From JAEXZL01 sp049943125 (GTDB lineage: Bacteria > Bacillota > Clostridia > Clostridiales > Clostridiaceae), in the NCBI RefSeq assembly GCF_049943125.1, contig NZ_CP188040.1:2232001-2296000 (forward strand): a stretch of DNA of 64,000 nt. The letters run 5' to 3'. Below, in pieces: positions 43,315 to 52,291 of the stretch (position 1 is the first letter of the stretch; each line of letters starts with the position of its first letter). The translations under genes were made by a program, and so were the position numbers. The notes beneath the pieces were generated by a model. The model saw nothing but the letters and a program-made list of their open reading frames with translations, was not told where the DNA came from and did no database searches.

Positions 43315-44688
43315 TTATTTTAAATACATTTCGCCAACTAATACTACGTCTCCAGCACCTACAGTTAGGAGTAGGTCTCCTGGCTTAAGCTTAGCTGAAA
43401 CATATTCTAAGGCCTCTTGGTGTGAGTGTACATTAACACAGGGGAGACCGGTTTTTCTGATAGCATCTCCAAGCATTGTAGAGTTTATCTCTCCTGTATC
43501 CTTTTCTCTGGCAGCATATATATCCATAAGAATCAGCTCTTCAGTGCCCTCAAAGCACTTTGTAAACTCTTCAAAGAGAGTTTTTGTTCTGGTGTAGGTA
43601 TGTGGCTGGAAGATACAGTATATTTTGTTATGAGGATAGCTTTCTGCAGATGCAAGGCTAGCTTTTATCTCTGTGGGATGGTGAGCATAATCATCTATCA
43701 CTGTTACTCCATTTTTAGTCCCTTTAATCTCAAAGCGCTTATGAGCCCCTTTAAAATTGTGAAGACCGCTAGCTATAGCTTCAGAAGATATTTTAAATAA
43801 TTCACCAACTATTACAGTGCACAGAGCATTCAAAATATTATGTTTACCCTGAACTCTCAAGGCTATTGAAGTTAACTTCTTATTTCCCTTGTATACATCA
43901 AAATTAGGACAGCCCGTATCATCAAAGCTTATATTTTTTGCAGTATAATCTCCATGATCAAAGCCATAGCTTAGGGTATTACAGGGAGCGTCCTTAAGAA
44001 TTCTTGCAACCCTTTCATCCTCAGCGTAGCCTATGAGGTAGCCGTCCTTAGGTACTATATGAGAAAACTCTCTAAAGGTTTCCTCTATATGCTCTATATC
44101 CCTATAATAATCTAAGTGGTCTGCATCTATATTTAGTATTATTCCTATATAAGGAAAGAATTTCAAAAAAGATGCCTTATATTCACAGGCTTCAGTGATA
44201 AAATACTCGCTATTTCCTACACGAAAGTTACCATTTATAATATCAAGCTCTCCACCCACAAGAATCGTAGGATCAACCTCCCCCTCTAAGGCTACATGAG
44301 ATATCATTGAGGTGGCGGTGGTCTTTCCGTGGGTGCCAGCAACAGCAACGTTATATTTATGACCCTGCATTATATGTCCTAAAAATTCTGCTCTATCCAT
44401 GGCGTGTATAGAATTTTCTCTGGCATAGCTAAGTTCAGGGTTTTCTTCTGGAATTGCTGCGGTATAAACTACAAGATCTGCATCCTTTATATTTGAGGAA
44501 TTATGTCCTATGTATATTTCAGCACCTAATTTTCTTAAGTTATCAAGTATATGAGATTCTTTGGCATCTGAGCCGGATACCCTATAGCCAGCATTTAAAA
44601 GCACTGCTGCTAGTCCGCTCATGCTTATCCCACCAATACCTATAAAGTGAACCTTTTTATTCTTATCCTTTATAAAATCGAATGACAA
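43315..44688 (-). CDS. murC: UDP-N-acetylmuramate:L-alanine ligase
   Basis: A 457-residue cytoplasmic Mur ligase adding L-Ala to UDP-MurNAc. Seen: the Rossmann start HFIGIGGISMSGLA near 14, ATP loop GTHGKTTATS near 120, the DADHLDYY segment near 193 and DDYAHHPTEI near 330. Full length for the family. It is the first gene of the conserved block running to yabP, but on the opposite strand. The UDP-GlcNAc made by GlmU nearby feeds the same wall pathway. Start ATG lies behind a GGGAGTTG ribosome site. Confidence 0.95.
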   Translation of the reverse strand: MSFDFIKDKNKKVHFIGIGGISMSGLAAVLLNAGYRVSGSDAKESHILDNLRKLGAEIYIGHNSSNIKDADLVVYTAAIPEENPELSYARENSIHAMDRAEFLGHIMQGHKYNVAVAGTHGKTTATSMISHVALEGEVDPTILVGGELDIINGNFRVGNSEYFITEACEYKASFLKFFPYIGIILNIDADHLDYYRDIEHIEETFREFSHIVPKDGYLIGYAEDERVARILKDAPCNTLSYGFDHGDYTAKNISFDDTGCPNFDVYKGNKKLTSIALRVQGKHNILNALCTVIVGELFKISSEAIASGLHNFKGAHKRFEIKGTKNGVTVIDDYAHHPTEIKASLASAESYPHNKIYCIFQPHTYTRTKTLFEEFTKCFEGTEELILMDIYAAREKDTGEINSTMLGDAIRKTGLPCVNVHSHQEALEYVSAKLKPGDLLLTVGAGDVVLVGEMYLK

Positions 44689-44818
44689 ATTATCAACTCC
44701 CTTTTAAATAGCTCCTTAATCATTATATACATTTTTCAAATAAAAAAACACAAAATGAAGATATTTAATATTACCATAAAAAAATCATATATATTAGGGA
44801 GTATATATTTACTTTTAA

Positions 44819-45880
44819 TTATATTATATCTACAATATGTAAATCTTTTGAGGCTGATAGATTGATAAAGCATTGATCAGTGATAATTAGAGGCTTGCTT
44901 ATAGAATTTATATCCATCTTTATAATTGTCCCGGTGGCTCCGTTGCTTAACAGAATTTGATTTCCTATATAAAGGTTCATCATATTTTTTATAAATAGAT
45001 GACAAAGCTTTGGGTCAAGAGTTTTGAAGCTGCAATCACGAATCTCCTCAAGAGCCGATAATGGACTAATTCTTTCCTTATAAACTCTATTGGAGGTCAT
45101 GGCATCAAAGGTGTCAGCTATTGCTATTATTTTTCCGTAACTGCTTATGCTATCTCCTTTAATTCCGAAGGGATAACCGCTGCCGTCCTCTCTTTCGTGA
45201 TGCATAAGTACGGCTATAGCTACTGAGCTATCTAAGAAGGGAATTTTTTTTAAGATTTCATATCCTAGCTGAGAATGAAGCTTTACCATATTATACTCAT
45301 TTTCAGTCAAAGCTCCTGGCTTATATAATATTTTTTCATCGATTTTTTCCTTACCTATATCATGAAGGAGGGCTGCATAGGATAAAAGCTTCAGATTTCG
45401 TGGAGAGTATCCAAGCCATCTTCCTATTAGCACAGATAAAATAGCTGTATTGATAGAATGTCTGAGGTCGTAATCCTTGAGGTTTCTTACTGTAGTGATA
45501 TTTTTAATCATAATTTCCTGGTGAATATCTGTAGTAAGAAGCTCCTTAGAGAGATTTCTGACCATATTTATATCAGGATCATCTCTAACTTCTAGCCTTG
45601 AAAACATCTTGAAGCAAGTATGAGTTACTCTTTTAAAAAAATCCTCTGCTTCTATCATTGAGGCTTTGGTTTCTTTTTTATAAGAAGAAAGTAGGGAGTT
45701 ATCAGGATAATAAACCTCAAGAAGTGCTTCAGGATAAGTTTCCTTGATTTTGTTTGCTATCCTTTGAGAAATTTCTACATCCTTGTTCAGGAGTCTTATA
45801 TTGTTAACTATAAAATTTTTGCTGACCACCATACCTTCCATGAGTTCAGAGGCAGGTATTTTTATAACCTTATTTTTCAT
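44819..45880 (-). CDS. HD-GYP domain protein (probable c-di-GMP phosphodiesterase)
   Basis: A 353-residue protein. The N-terminal 110 residues are an unrecognised sensor-like region; the HD-GYP domain spans about 130-290 with HDIGK near 172, an HSQLGYE helix, HHEREDGSGYP near 228 and DTFDAMTSNRVYK near 258, all consistent with an active phosphodiesterase. A 60-residue extension follows (NGATGTIIKMDINSIS). It would lower cyclic di-GMP in the cytoplasm. It sits between murC and purR without an evident link. Confidence 0.9.
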   Translation of the reverse strand: MKNKVIKIPASELMEGMVVSKNFIVNNIRLLNKDVEISQRIANKIKETYPEALLEVYYPDNSLLSSYKKETKASMIEAEDFFKRVTHTCFKMFSRLEVRDDPDINMVRNLSKELLTTDIHQEIMIKNITTVRNLKDYDLRHSINTAILSVLIGRWLGYSPRNLKLLSYAALLHDIGKEKIDEKILYKPGALTENEYNMVKLHSQLGYEILKKIPFLDSSVAIAVLMHHEREDGSGYPFGIKGDSISSYGKIIAIADTFDAMTSNRVYKERISPLSALEEIRDCSFKTLDPKLCHLFIKNMMNLYIGNQILLSNGATGTIIKMDINSISKPLIITDQCFINLSASKDLHIVDII

Positions 45881-46110
45881 AATTATACCTCAGCTAAAAT
45901 ATATTGATGAATATATTTTATCAATAATTGCAATTACTGTAAATATTTTCATTAGTGCGCATAATTATACCTTCTGTTAATCAAGGAGCTTAATTTTATA
46001 TTTACAATGATTACATATTGTAAAATAAGGCAAAATGGAATAAAATATGAATATTAGAAGAGAAAATTATATTCATAATTCGTGTTTAATAAATATAAGA
46101 GGTGATTATT

Positions 46111-46929
46111 ATGGAGAAATTTACTAGAAATAGCAGAGTGTCAGCAATAACCAGAATTTTAACCGCTAGACCTAATACGGTAATAAACTATAATTATTTT
46201 TGCGATTTATTAAAGAGTGCAAAATCTACAATAAGTGAGGATATTGTCATTGTTAAGGAAGCAATGGGAAGAATTGATGGTGGAACGGTAGAAACTATAG
46301 CAGGGGCCTCTGGTGGGGTTAAATATTTGCCTAATATGAGCTATAATGATAAAAAAGCTTTTGCTGAAGAGCTCTGTACCCTTTTAAAGGATAAGAGTAG
46401 GGTTGTCCCTGGAAACTTTATATATATGACAGATATTATGTTCGACCCAAGAATAATAGGCGCAGCTGGGGTTATTTTAGCTTCCTGCTTCTATGAGAAA
46501 GAAGTGGATTGCGTGGTTACCGTGGAAACAAAAGGAGTGCCTCTTGCCTATGAAGTGGCTAAGAATCTGGGAGTTCCCCTAGTAACTGTAAGACGAGAAG
46601 CTAAGGTTACTGAAGGTCCAACGGTAACTATTAATTACCTCTCTGGCTCCTCTGGTAGGATTCAAAATATGTCTCTTGCAAAGAGAAGCTTAAAGAAAAA
46701 CTCCAAATGTATTTTTATTGATGATTTTATGAGAGCTGGAGGTACAGCTGCAGGTATAAAAGATTTGCTCAGGGAGTTCGAAAGTCAGCTTGTTGGTATA
46801 GGAGTATTGGTGGATAATGTAGGTGCAGGAAGAAAATTGGTGGAGGATAGGATTTCTATATTAGAATTTACCTCTGTGGATGATGAAGGAAATATAAATA
46901 TGCAGCTTTCGCCAATGTATAATAGTTAA
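46111..46929 (+). CDS. purR: Pur operon repressor
   Basis: About 272 residues. An N-terminal winged helix (residues 1-75; RVSAITRILTARPNT...) precedes a phosphoribosyltransferase-like domain with the PRPP-binding loop FIDDFMRAGGTAAG near 203. It binds DNA near purine genes and senses PRPP. I use the ATG at 46111, since AGAGGTG ends just before it; the longer frame starts at a GTG within the ribosome site. It is the usual upstream neighbour of spoVG in Firmicutes, here 130 bases away. Confidence 0.93.
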   Translation: MEKFTRNSRVSAITRILTARPNTVINYNYFCDLLKSAKSTISEDIVIVKEAMGRIDGGTVETIAGASGGVKYLPNMSYNDKKAFAEELCTLLKDKSRVVPGNFIYMTDIMFDPRIIGAAGVILASCFYEKEVDCVVTVETKGVPLAYEVAKNLGVPLVTVRREAKVTEGPTVTINYLSGSSGRIQNMSLAKRSLKKNSKCIFIDDFMRAGGTAAGIKDLLREFESQLVGIGVLVDNVGAGRKLVEDRISILEFTSVDDEGNINMQLSPMYNS

Positions 46930-47059
46930 AATTGTATAAAAAAATTCAAATTTATTAATAAATATTTAATTTTTAAAAAATATTCACAAAAAAAGAGGGA
47001 ATTGAGAACAAATAGAGAAATAGTAACATATCGTGATAACGCTACTGGAGGTGTAATAT

Positions 47060-47353
47060 ATGCAGATTAATGATGTAAGGATTAGAAAAATCTCTGCAGA
47101 AGGTAAAATGAAAGCTATTGTATCCGTAACCTTTGATAATGAATTTGTAGTTCACGATATAAAGGTTATTGAAGGGCAGAATGGACTGTTTATAGCCATG
47201 CCCAGCAGAAAAACTCCCGATGGAGAGTTTAAGGACATAGCCCATCCCATCAATACAACAACAAGGGAAAAGATCCAAGAGGCTATATTAACTGAGTATG
47301 AAAGAGTCAGAAATGAAGAAGTTGACGTAAGTGAGGGCGTTTTAGAGGTATAG
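47060..47353 (+). CDS. spoVG: Septation and sporulation regulator SpoVG
   Basis: A 97-residue RNA/DNA-binding protein with the family start ITDVRIRK-like (INDVRIRKIS) and the conserved FIAMPSRKTPDGEFKDIAHPI core at about 53-74. It influences septation at the onset of sporulation and binds nucleic acids as a dimer. Upstream, AGAGGGAATT followed by GAGAAATAG is a possible but unproven sigma-H promoter. A GGAGGTG site precedes the ATG, and a strong terminator follows. Confidence 0.96.
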   Translation: MQINDVRIRKISAEGKMKAIVSVTFDNEFVVHDIKVIEGQNGLFIAMPSRKTPDGEFKDIAHPINTTTREKIQEAILTEYERVRNEEVDVSEGVLEV

Positions 47354-47354
47354 G

Positions 47355-47386
47355 TAAGAGAGAGCTTAAGGCTCTCTTTTTTTTGA
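47355..47386 (+). terminator. Terminator after spoVG
   Basis: AAGAGAGAGC and GCTCTCTTTT-type arms pair around a short loop, then eight T. Confidence 0.8.
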
Positions 47387-47509
47387 CAATATATGAGTAA
47401 AACTATAGCCTTATATTGCATTGAATTCTATGGTAAAATATATTATGTTAGAGTAAGCTATGGTTAAAATTATGTTGAGATATTTTTTAAATGAATCTGA
47501 GGTGGAAAA

Positions 47510-48889
47510 ATGATAAATTGTGCGTTAATATTAGCAGCTGGTCAGGGAAAAAGGATAAAGTCTAAGCTTCCTAAGGTGCTTCATAAGGTTTGTGGTAAAG
47601 AGATGGTTAATCATGTCATTGATACCATGAGAGAGGCGGGCTTTCAGGAGGTCAATGTTATAATTGGAAAGGGTGCTGATAGGGTTAAATCAGACACTTC
47701 CTCCAGGGAAGTAAGCTACTCCCTTCAAGAAGAGCAGCTGGGAACAGGGCATGCAGTAATGTGTGCTGCTGAGTATTTAAAAGATAAAAAGGGAACAGTA
47801 GCAATATTTACTGGTGATGCTCCACTAATACAGGTGGATACGGTTAAGAAATTTTTAGCCTATCATGAAGAGGAGAAAAATTCTGCTACTTTATTATCTT
47901 CTATAGTATCTGATGCTACAGGTTATGGAAGAATAGTAAGAAATGGCAGTGAGGTTGTGAAAATTGTTGAGCATAAGGATTGTACTCCAGAGCAGCTGCA
48001 GATTAAGGAAATAAATGCAGGTATGTATTTGTTTGATATAGAAGAGCTGCTAGCTTCTTTAAAATCACTTTCCAATAATAATTCTCAAGGGGAGTATTAT
48101 TTGACTGATGTTGTGGGGATTTTAAAATCTCAGGGAAGAAAATTAGGAGCACTTCCTATTGATTTTCAAGAAACTCTTGGAGTAAATTCAAGAGGCGAGC
48201 TTGCTATTGCTGAAGATATAATGAGAAAAAGAATAAACAAAAAACACATGGATAATGGTGTGACTATTATAGATCCCACAAGCACATATATTGGTGTAGA
48301 TGTGGAGATTGGCCAGGATACTATAATATATCCTAATAATGTTCTTGAAGGAAAAACTATTATAGGAGAAGATTGTATACTATATCCTAATTGCAGAATA
48401 TGTGATAGTATAGTAAAGGATAATGTGACAGTACAGAGTTCTGTTATCTTAAATAGTGAGGTAGGAGAAGGAACGGATGTTGGTCCTTTTGCCTATATAA
48501 GGCCAGAGAGTGTCATCGGGAAAAATACCAGAATAGGAGACTTTGTAGAAATAAAGAAGGCCACCATTGGAGATGGCACCAAGGTTTCCCATTTGACCTA
48601 TATAGGTGATGCAGAGGTTGGTAAGGATTGTAATTTTGGCTGCGGTACCGTAGTTGTAAATTATGATGGAAATAAAAAGCATAAAACAATTGTAGGGGAT
48701 AATGTATTTGTTGGATGTAATACTAATTTAGTTTCTCCTGTTATGGTAAAGAATAATAGCTATATAGCTGCTGGTTCTACCATTACTAAGGAGGTCCCCC
48801 AGGGAAGCTTGGCCATTGCTAGAGCTAAGCAGGTTAATATTGATGGTTGGGTAGAGAAAAGAGGTTTATTTAAGAAGAAGAACAAATAA
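47510..48889 (+). CDS. glmU: Bifunctional UDP-GlcNAc pyrophosphorylase / GlcN-1-P acetyltransferase
   Basis: A 459-residue two-domain enzyme making UDP-GlcNAc for peptidoglycan. N-terminal nucleotidyltransferase: LAAGQGKRIKSKLPKV near 7, QLGTGHAV near 80, FTGDAPL near 101. C-terminal left-handed beta helix from about 250 with hexapeptide repeats (IGEDCILYPNCRI, VGEGTDVGPFAYIRP), the acetyltransferase H in VSHLTYIGDAEVG and GCGTVVVNYDGNKKHKT. All expected residues are present. prs follows after 55 bases in an operon. Confidence 0.96.
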   Translation: MINCALILAAGQGKRIKSKLPKVLHKVCGKEMVNHVIDTMREAGFQEVNVIIGKGADRVKSDTSSREVSYSLQEEQLGTGHAVMCAAEYLKDKKGTVAIFTGDAPLIQVDTVKKFLAYHEEEKNSATLLSSIVSDATGYGRIVRNGSEVVKIVEHKDCTPEQLQIKEINAGMYLFDIEELLASLKSLSNNNSQGEYYLTDVVGILKSQGRKLGALPIDFQETLGVNSRGELAIAEDIMRKRINKKHMDNGVTIIDPTSTYIGVDVEIGQDTIIYPNNVLEGKTIIGEDCILYPNCRICDSIVKDNVTVQSSVILNSEVGEGTDVGPFAYIRPESVIGKNTRIGDFVEIKKATIGDGTKVSHLTYIGDAEVGKDCNFGCGTVVVNYDGNKKHKTIVGDNVFVGCNTNLVSPVMVKNNSYIAAGSTITKEVPQGSLAIARAKQVNIDGWVEKRGLFKKKNK

Positions 48890-48944
48890 AGATAATTGAT
48901 ATCTTTAAACTCACACTCATAACAATATCAAGGAGGGTCCACCT

Positions 48945-49913
48945 ATGATAACCCATGGGAAAAGTATTAAAATTTTTGCGGGTAATTCTCATCCGCAGCT
49001 TGCTAGAGATATAGCAAACATTTTAGGAGTGCCGCTAGGGGATGCTGAAGTAGGTACTTTTAGTGATGGAGAGATTAAGGTTGATATAAATGAAACGGTT
49101 AGAGGAGCAGATGTTTTTGTTGTTCAATCTACCAATCAACCAGTAAATAATAATATTATGGAGCTTCTTATAATGATTGATGCCTTCAAGAGAGCTTCTG
49201 CAGGAAGGATTACTGCGGTAATTCCCTATTATGGTTATGCGAGGCAGGATAGAAAGGCTAAATCTAGAGATCCAATAACTGCTAAGCTAGTAGCAGATAT
49301 TATTACCAGTGCAGGAGCTGATAGAGTTCTTACTATGGACCTTCATGCCTCTCAGATCCAGGGGTATTTTAATATTCCATTAGATCATCTCTTAGGAGCA
49401 CCTATCTTAGCTAAGCATTTTATTAAGGAAAAGAATATGCTAGATAGAGATGATGTAGTAGTAGTATCTCCTGATCTTGGTAGTGTAACAAGAGCAAGAA
49501 AATTTGCTGATAAGCTTCATGCACCTATTGCTATAATTGATAAGAGAAGACCTAAGCCTAATGTATCTGAAATTATGAATATTATTGGAGATGTTAAGGA
49601 TAAAACCTGTATCCTCATTGATGATATGATAGATACAGGAGGTACTATTGCCAATGCTGCTAATGCACTTATAGATTTAGGGGCAAAGGAGGTTTTTGCC
49701 TGCTGTACCCATGGAGTTCTTTCAGGACCTGCTTTTGATAGAATTAATGCTAGCTCAATTAAAGAGCTTATAATGCTTAATACTATAGATTTACCTGAAG
49801 GAAAGGACTTACATAAGGTTACATCTCTTTCTGTAGCTCCAATATTCGCTGAGGCTATAAGAAGAATTTATGATGATGTACCACTTAGCAAGCTTTTTGA
49901 AAACAGCCTATAA
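48945..49913 (+). CDS. prs: Ribose-phosphate pyrophosphokinase (PRPP synthetase)
   Basis: A 322-residue enzyme making PRPP from ribose-5-phosphate and ATP for nucleotides, His and Trp. Motifs: NNNIMELLIMIDA, ARQDRKAKSRDPI near 107, DLHASQIQGYF near 137, and the PRPP loop LIDDMIDTGGT near 227. It is the ligand source sensed by PurR two genes upstream. A CAAGGAGGGTCC site precedes the ATG. Confidence 0.97.
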   Translation: MITHGKSIKIFAGNSHPQLARDIANILGVPLGDAEVGTFSDGEIKVDINETVRGADVFVVQSTNQPVNNNIMELLIMIDAFKRASAGRITAVIPYYGYARQDRKAKSRDPITAKLVADIITSAGADRVLTMDLHASQIQGYFNIPLDHLLGAPILAKHFIKEKNMLDRDDVVVVSPDLGSVTRARKFADKLHAPIAIIDKRRPKPNVSEIMNIIGDVKDKTCILIDDMIDTGGTIANAANALIDLGAKEVFACCTHGVLSGPAFDRINASSIKELIMLNTIDLPEGKDLHKVTSLSVAPIFAEAIRRIYDDVPLSKLFENSL

Positions 49914-49930
49914 TAAACAGAAGATTAAGG

Positions 49931-49960
49931 TAAGAGGATTCTAATAGAGTCCTCTTTTTT
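49931..49960 (+). terminator. Terminator after glmU-prs
   Basis: AAGAGGA pairs with TCCTCTT around an 11-base loop, then TTTT. Confidence 0.75.
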
Positions 49961-50154
49961 ATCCATGATAATAATTCCCTCAGAAAAGTATTTTGCTTCC
50001 ATAGGTAAAGACTTTTTAAATATTTGTAACTTTTAGTAAAAGCTATATAAAATATAGTATAAATTTGTTAAATTTATAATAGTAGCTGAAAATTTTGTTG
50101 GGTTTCAGTAAAAAATAGATGTACTAAATAATAGTAATTAAAGGAGTGTGTGAA

Positions 50155-50841
50155 ATGGAAGGAATACTTGGAAAAATATTGGTAATCGATGACGATGAAA
50201 ATATATGTGAAGTGATAAAGATGTACTTGGAGAGCTCTGGCTATGATACAAAAGTTGGACATAATGGTAAGGTAGCTCAAGAGCTATTCATGGATTACAA
50301 GCCTGACCTTGTGCTTTTAGATGTTATGATACCAAGCATGGATGGAATCGATGTGCTCAAGTGGATTAGAAAAGAAAATGAAACCCCGGTTATAATGCTA
50401 ACAGCTAAGGGGGAAACCTTTGATAAAGTTTTAGCTTTGGAGCTTGGAGCTGATGATTATATAGTTAAGCCCTTTGAGCCCAAGGAGCTTATAGCTAGAG
50501 TTAAAGCGGTTATAAGAAGATATAATGTAGAAGTGGGAGTTAAGGAAGCAATTACTTATCCTGATTTGACTATAGATGTAAACTCTTATAATGTAACCTA
50601 TAATGGTGATGAAATCAAAATGCCTCCTAAGGAATTTGAGCTTCTTTATTATCTTGCCAGCAACAAAAATAGAGTGTTTACCAGAGAGCAGCTTTTATGT
50701 GAGGTGTGGGGCTATGATTACCCAGGAGATTCCAGGACTGTAGATGTTCATATCAAGAGACTTAGAGAAAAGCTTCATGGAGGATCTAACTGGCAGCTAG
50801 AGACAGTATGGGGAGTAGGATATAAGTTTGAGGTTAAATAA
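50155..50841 (+). CDS. OmpR/PhoB-family response regulator
   Basis: About 228 residues. The receiver domain has acidic pocket DDD near 12-14, phospho-acceptor Asp56 (LLDVMIP), Thr in MLTAKGE and Lys in YIVKPFEPKE; the C-terminal winged helix (PPKEFELLYYLASN ... SRTVDVHIKRLREKL) binds DNA. The ATG at 50155 lies eight bases after AAGGAG. Its stop meets the start of the kinase gene (AAATAAATG), so it pairs with that kinase. Confidence 0.93.
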   Translation: MEGILGKILVIDDDENICEVIKMYLESSGYDTKVGHNGKVAQELFMDYKPDLVLLDVMIPSMDGIDVLKWIRKENETPVIMLTAKGETFDKVLALELGADDYIVKPFEPKELIARVKAVIRRYNVEVGVKEAITYPDLTIDVNSYNVTYNGDEIKMPPKEFELLYYLASNKNRVFTREQLLCEVWGYDYPGDSRTVDVHIKRLREKLHGGSNWQLETVWGVGYKFEVK

Positions 50842-52260
50842 ATGAAAAAAAACAGTTTGGTTTCTAAACTGTTAATAACCTTTACTGCAATCATTGCCTT
50901 TACATTTATCATTATTGCTACAGTATTATCTATGTGGTTTGAAGATTATTACTATGAGGATACTCATCGTATCCTGAAGGGACAAAGCGAACTGGTGAAG
51001 AATGCCTTCGTAGACTGGTACAATAATAAAAGTGCCGCTGCTCTAGGGGAGCTTCAAAATATTATAAATTTTGTAGCTAATACCACCAATTCGGATATTA
51101 TTGTAACAGGAAGAAACAGGGGAATTCTAGCTGTTTCCAATGGAAGTCTTCAAACCGGTGGATATCTTGGAATTGGGAATGACATTAATGTTTTAATGGA
51201 AGGGAATTCTATTGTAAAGGAAACAGTTTATGACGAATCCTTTGGCAGAAAGTCCTATGTTTATATGACACCAATATTTCGAGAAAAGCTATTTAGCGGA
51301 GTGATTTTAATGTCCATTCCTACAGAGGATATTATGACTCCCATAAAAAAGGTTTATACAATCATCTGGATAACTGCTATATTAGCACTTACAGCCTCTA
51401 GTATAGTGATATATTATTTTGCTCAAAAAATATTAATAACACCATTATCAAAAATCAATGTTGCGGCAAGAAAACTTTCTAAGGGGGAAGTTGACAAAAG
51501 AGTTTATGTAGAAACAAACGATGAAATAGGTGAGCTTGCTGAATCCTTTAATACAATGGCTGATTCTCTGGCAGAGGTGGAAAAGAACAGAAGAGATTTT
51601 ATCTCTAATGTATCCCATGAGCTGAGAACGCCTATTACCTCCATAAAGGGCTTTGTAGCTGGGATAATGGACGGTGTAATACCGAAGGATAAGGAAGGCT
51701 ACTACATGAAAATTGTTTATGATGAGATAACAAGGCTCTCTAGACTTGTAAATGAGCTTTTAGATTTATCAGCCATGGAGGCTGGAAAACTAATCCTTAA
51801 GTTTAGTGAATTTGATATTAATGAAATTATAAGGATTTGTATAATTAATTTAGAACCTAAAATCAAGCACAAAAAGCTCGAGGTAGATGTAGTGCTTGAA
51901 GGAGATCACCTTTATGTTAATGGGGATAGGGACAGACTTATACAGGTTGTCACTAATCTAGCTGATAATGCTGTTAAGTATTCTAATGAAGGTGGCTATA
52001 TAAGGGTAACCAGTAAAAGTAGGGGAAGTAAAGCATATATCAGTATTTATAATGATGGACCTGCTATTTCTGAAGAAGATATGAAGAATATTTGGGACAG
52101 ATTTTATAAGGCTGATAAATCGAGAACTAATAAAGTTAGCACAGGACTGGGCCTCTCTATAGTTAGAAACATATTAACTCAGCATGGAGAGGAAATTTGG
52201 GCTGAAAACAAAACTCCAGAAAAAGGCGTAACCTTCACCTTTACCCTTAAAAAGAAATAG
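50842..52260 (+). CDS. Sensor histidine kinase
   Basis: A 472-residue membrane kinase. Transmembrane helices at about 10-31 and 172-193 enclose an extracytoplasmic sensor of roughly 140 residues. A HAMP domain (195-250), HisKA with H259 (SNVSHELRTP), and HATPase motifs NLADNAVKYS, DRFYKAD and GLGLSIVRNIL follow. It likely phosphorylates the regulator encoded directly upstream. The HtrA-like gene follows 31 bases later, suggesting a cell-envelope stress circuit, though the stimulus is unknown. Confidence 0.93.
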   Translation: MKKNSLVSKLLITFTAIIAFTFIIIATVLSMWFEDYYYEDTHRILKGQSELVKNAFVDWYNNKSAAALGELQNIINFVANTTNSDIIVTGRNRGILAVSNGSLQTGGYLGIGNDINVLMEGNSIVKETVYDESFGRKSYVYMTPIFREKLFSGVILMSIPTEDIMTPIKKVYTIIWITAILALTASSIVIYYFAQKILITPLSKINVAARKLSKGEVDKRVYVETNDEIGELAESFNTMADSLAEVEKNRRDFISNVSHELRTPITSIKGFVAGIMDGVIPKDKEGYYMKIVYDEITRLSRLVNELLDLSAMEAGKLILKFSEFDINEIIRICIINLEPKIKHKKLEVDVVLEGDHLYVNGDRDRLIQVVTNLADNAVKYSNEGGYIRVTSKSRGSKAYISIYNDGPAISEEDMKNIWDRFYKADKSRTNKVSTGLGLSIVRNILTQHGEEIWAENKTPEKGVTFTFTLKKK

Positions 52261-52291
52261 CAGGAGTTTAAAGGTTGTAGGAGGTGCTGTA

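Noticed and set aside
47000..47040. Sigma-H promoter of spoVG
   Set aside because: Only a partial match (AGAGGGAATT then GAGAAATAG with short spacing); mentioned in the gene entry but not supported enough to list.
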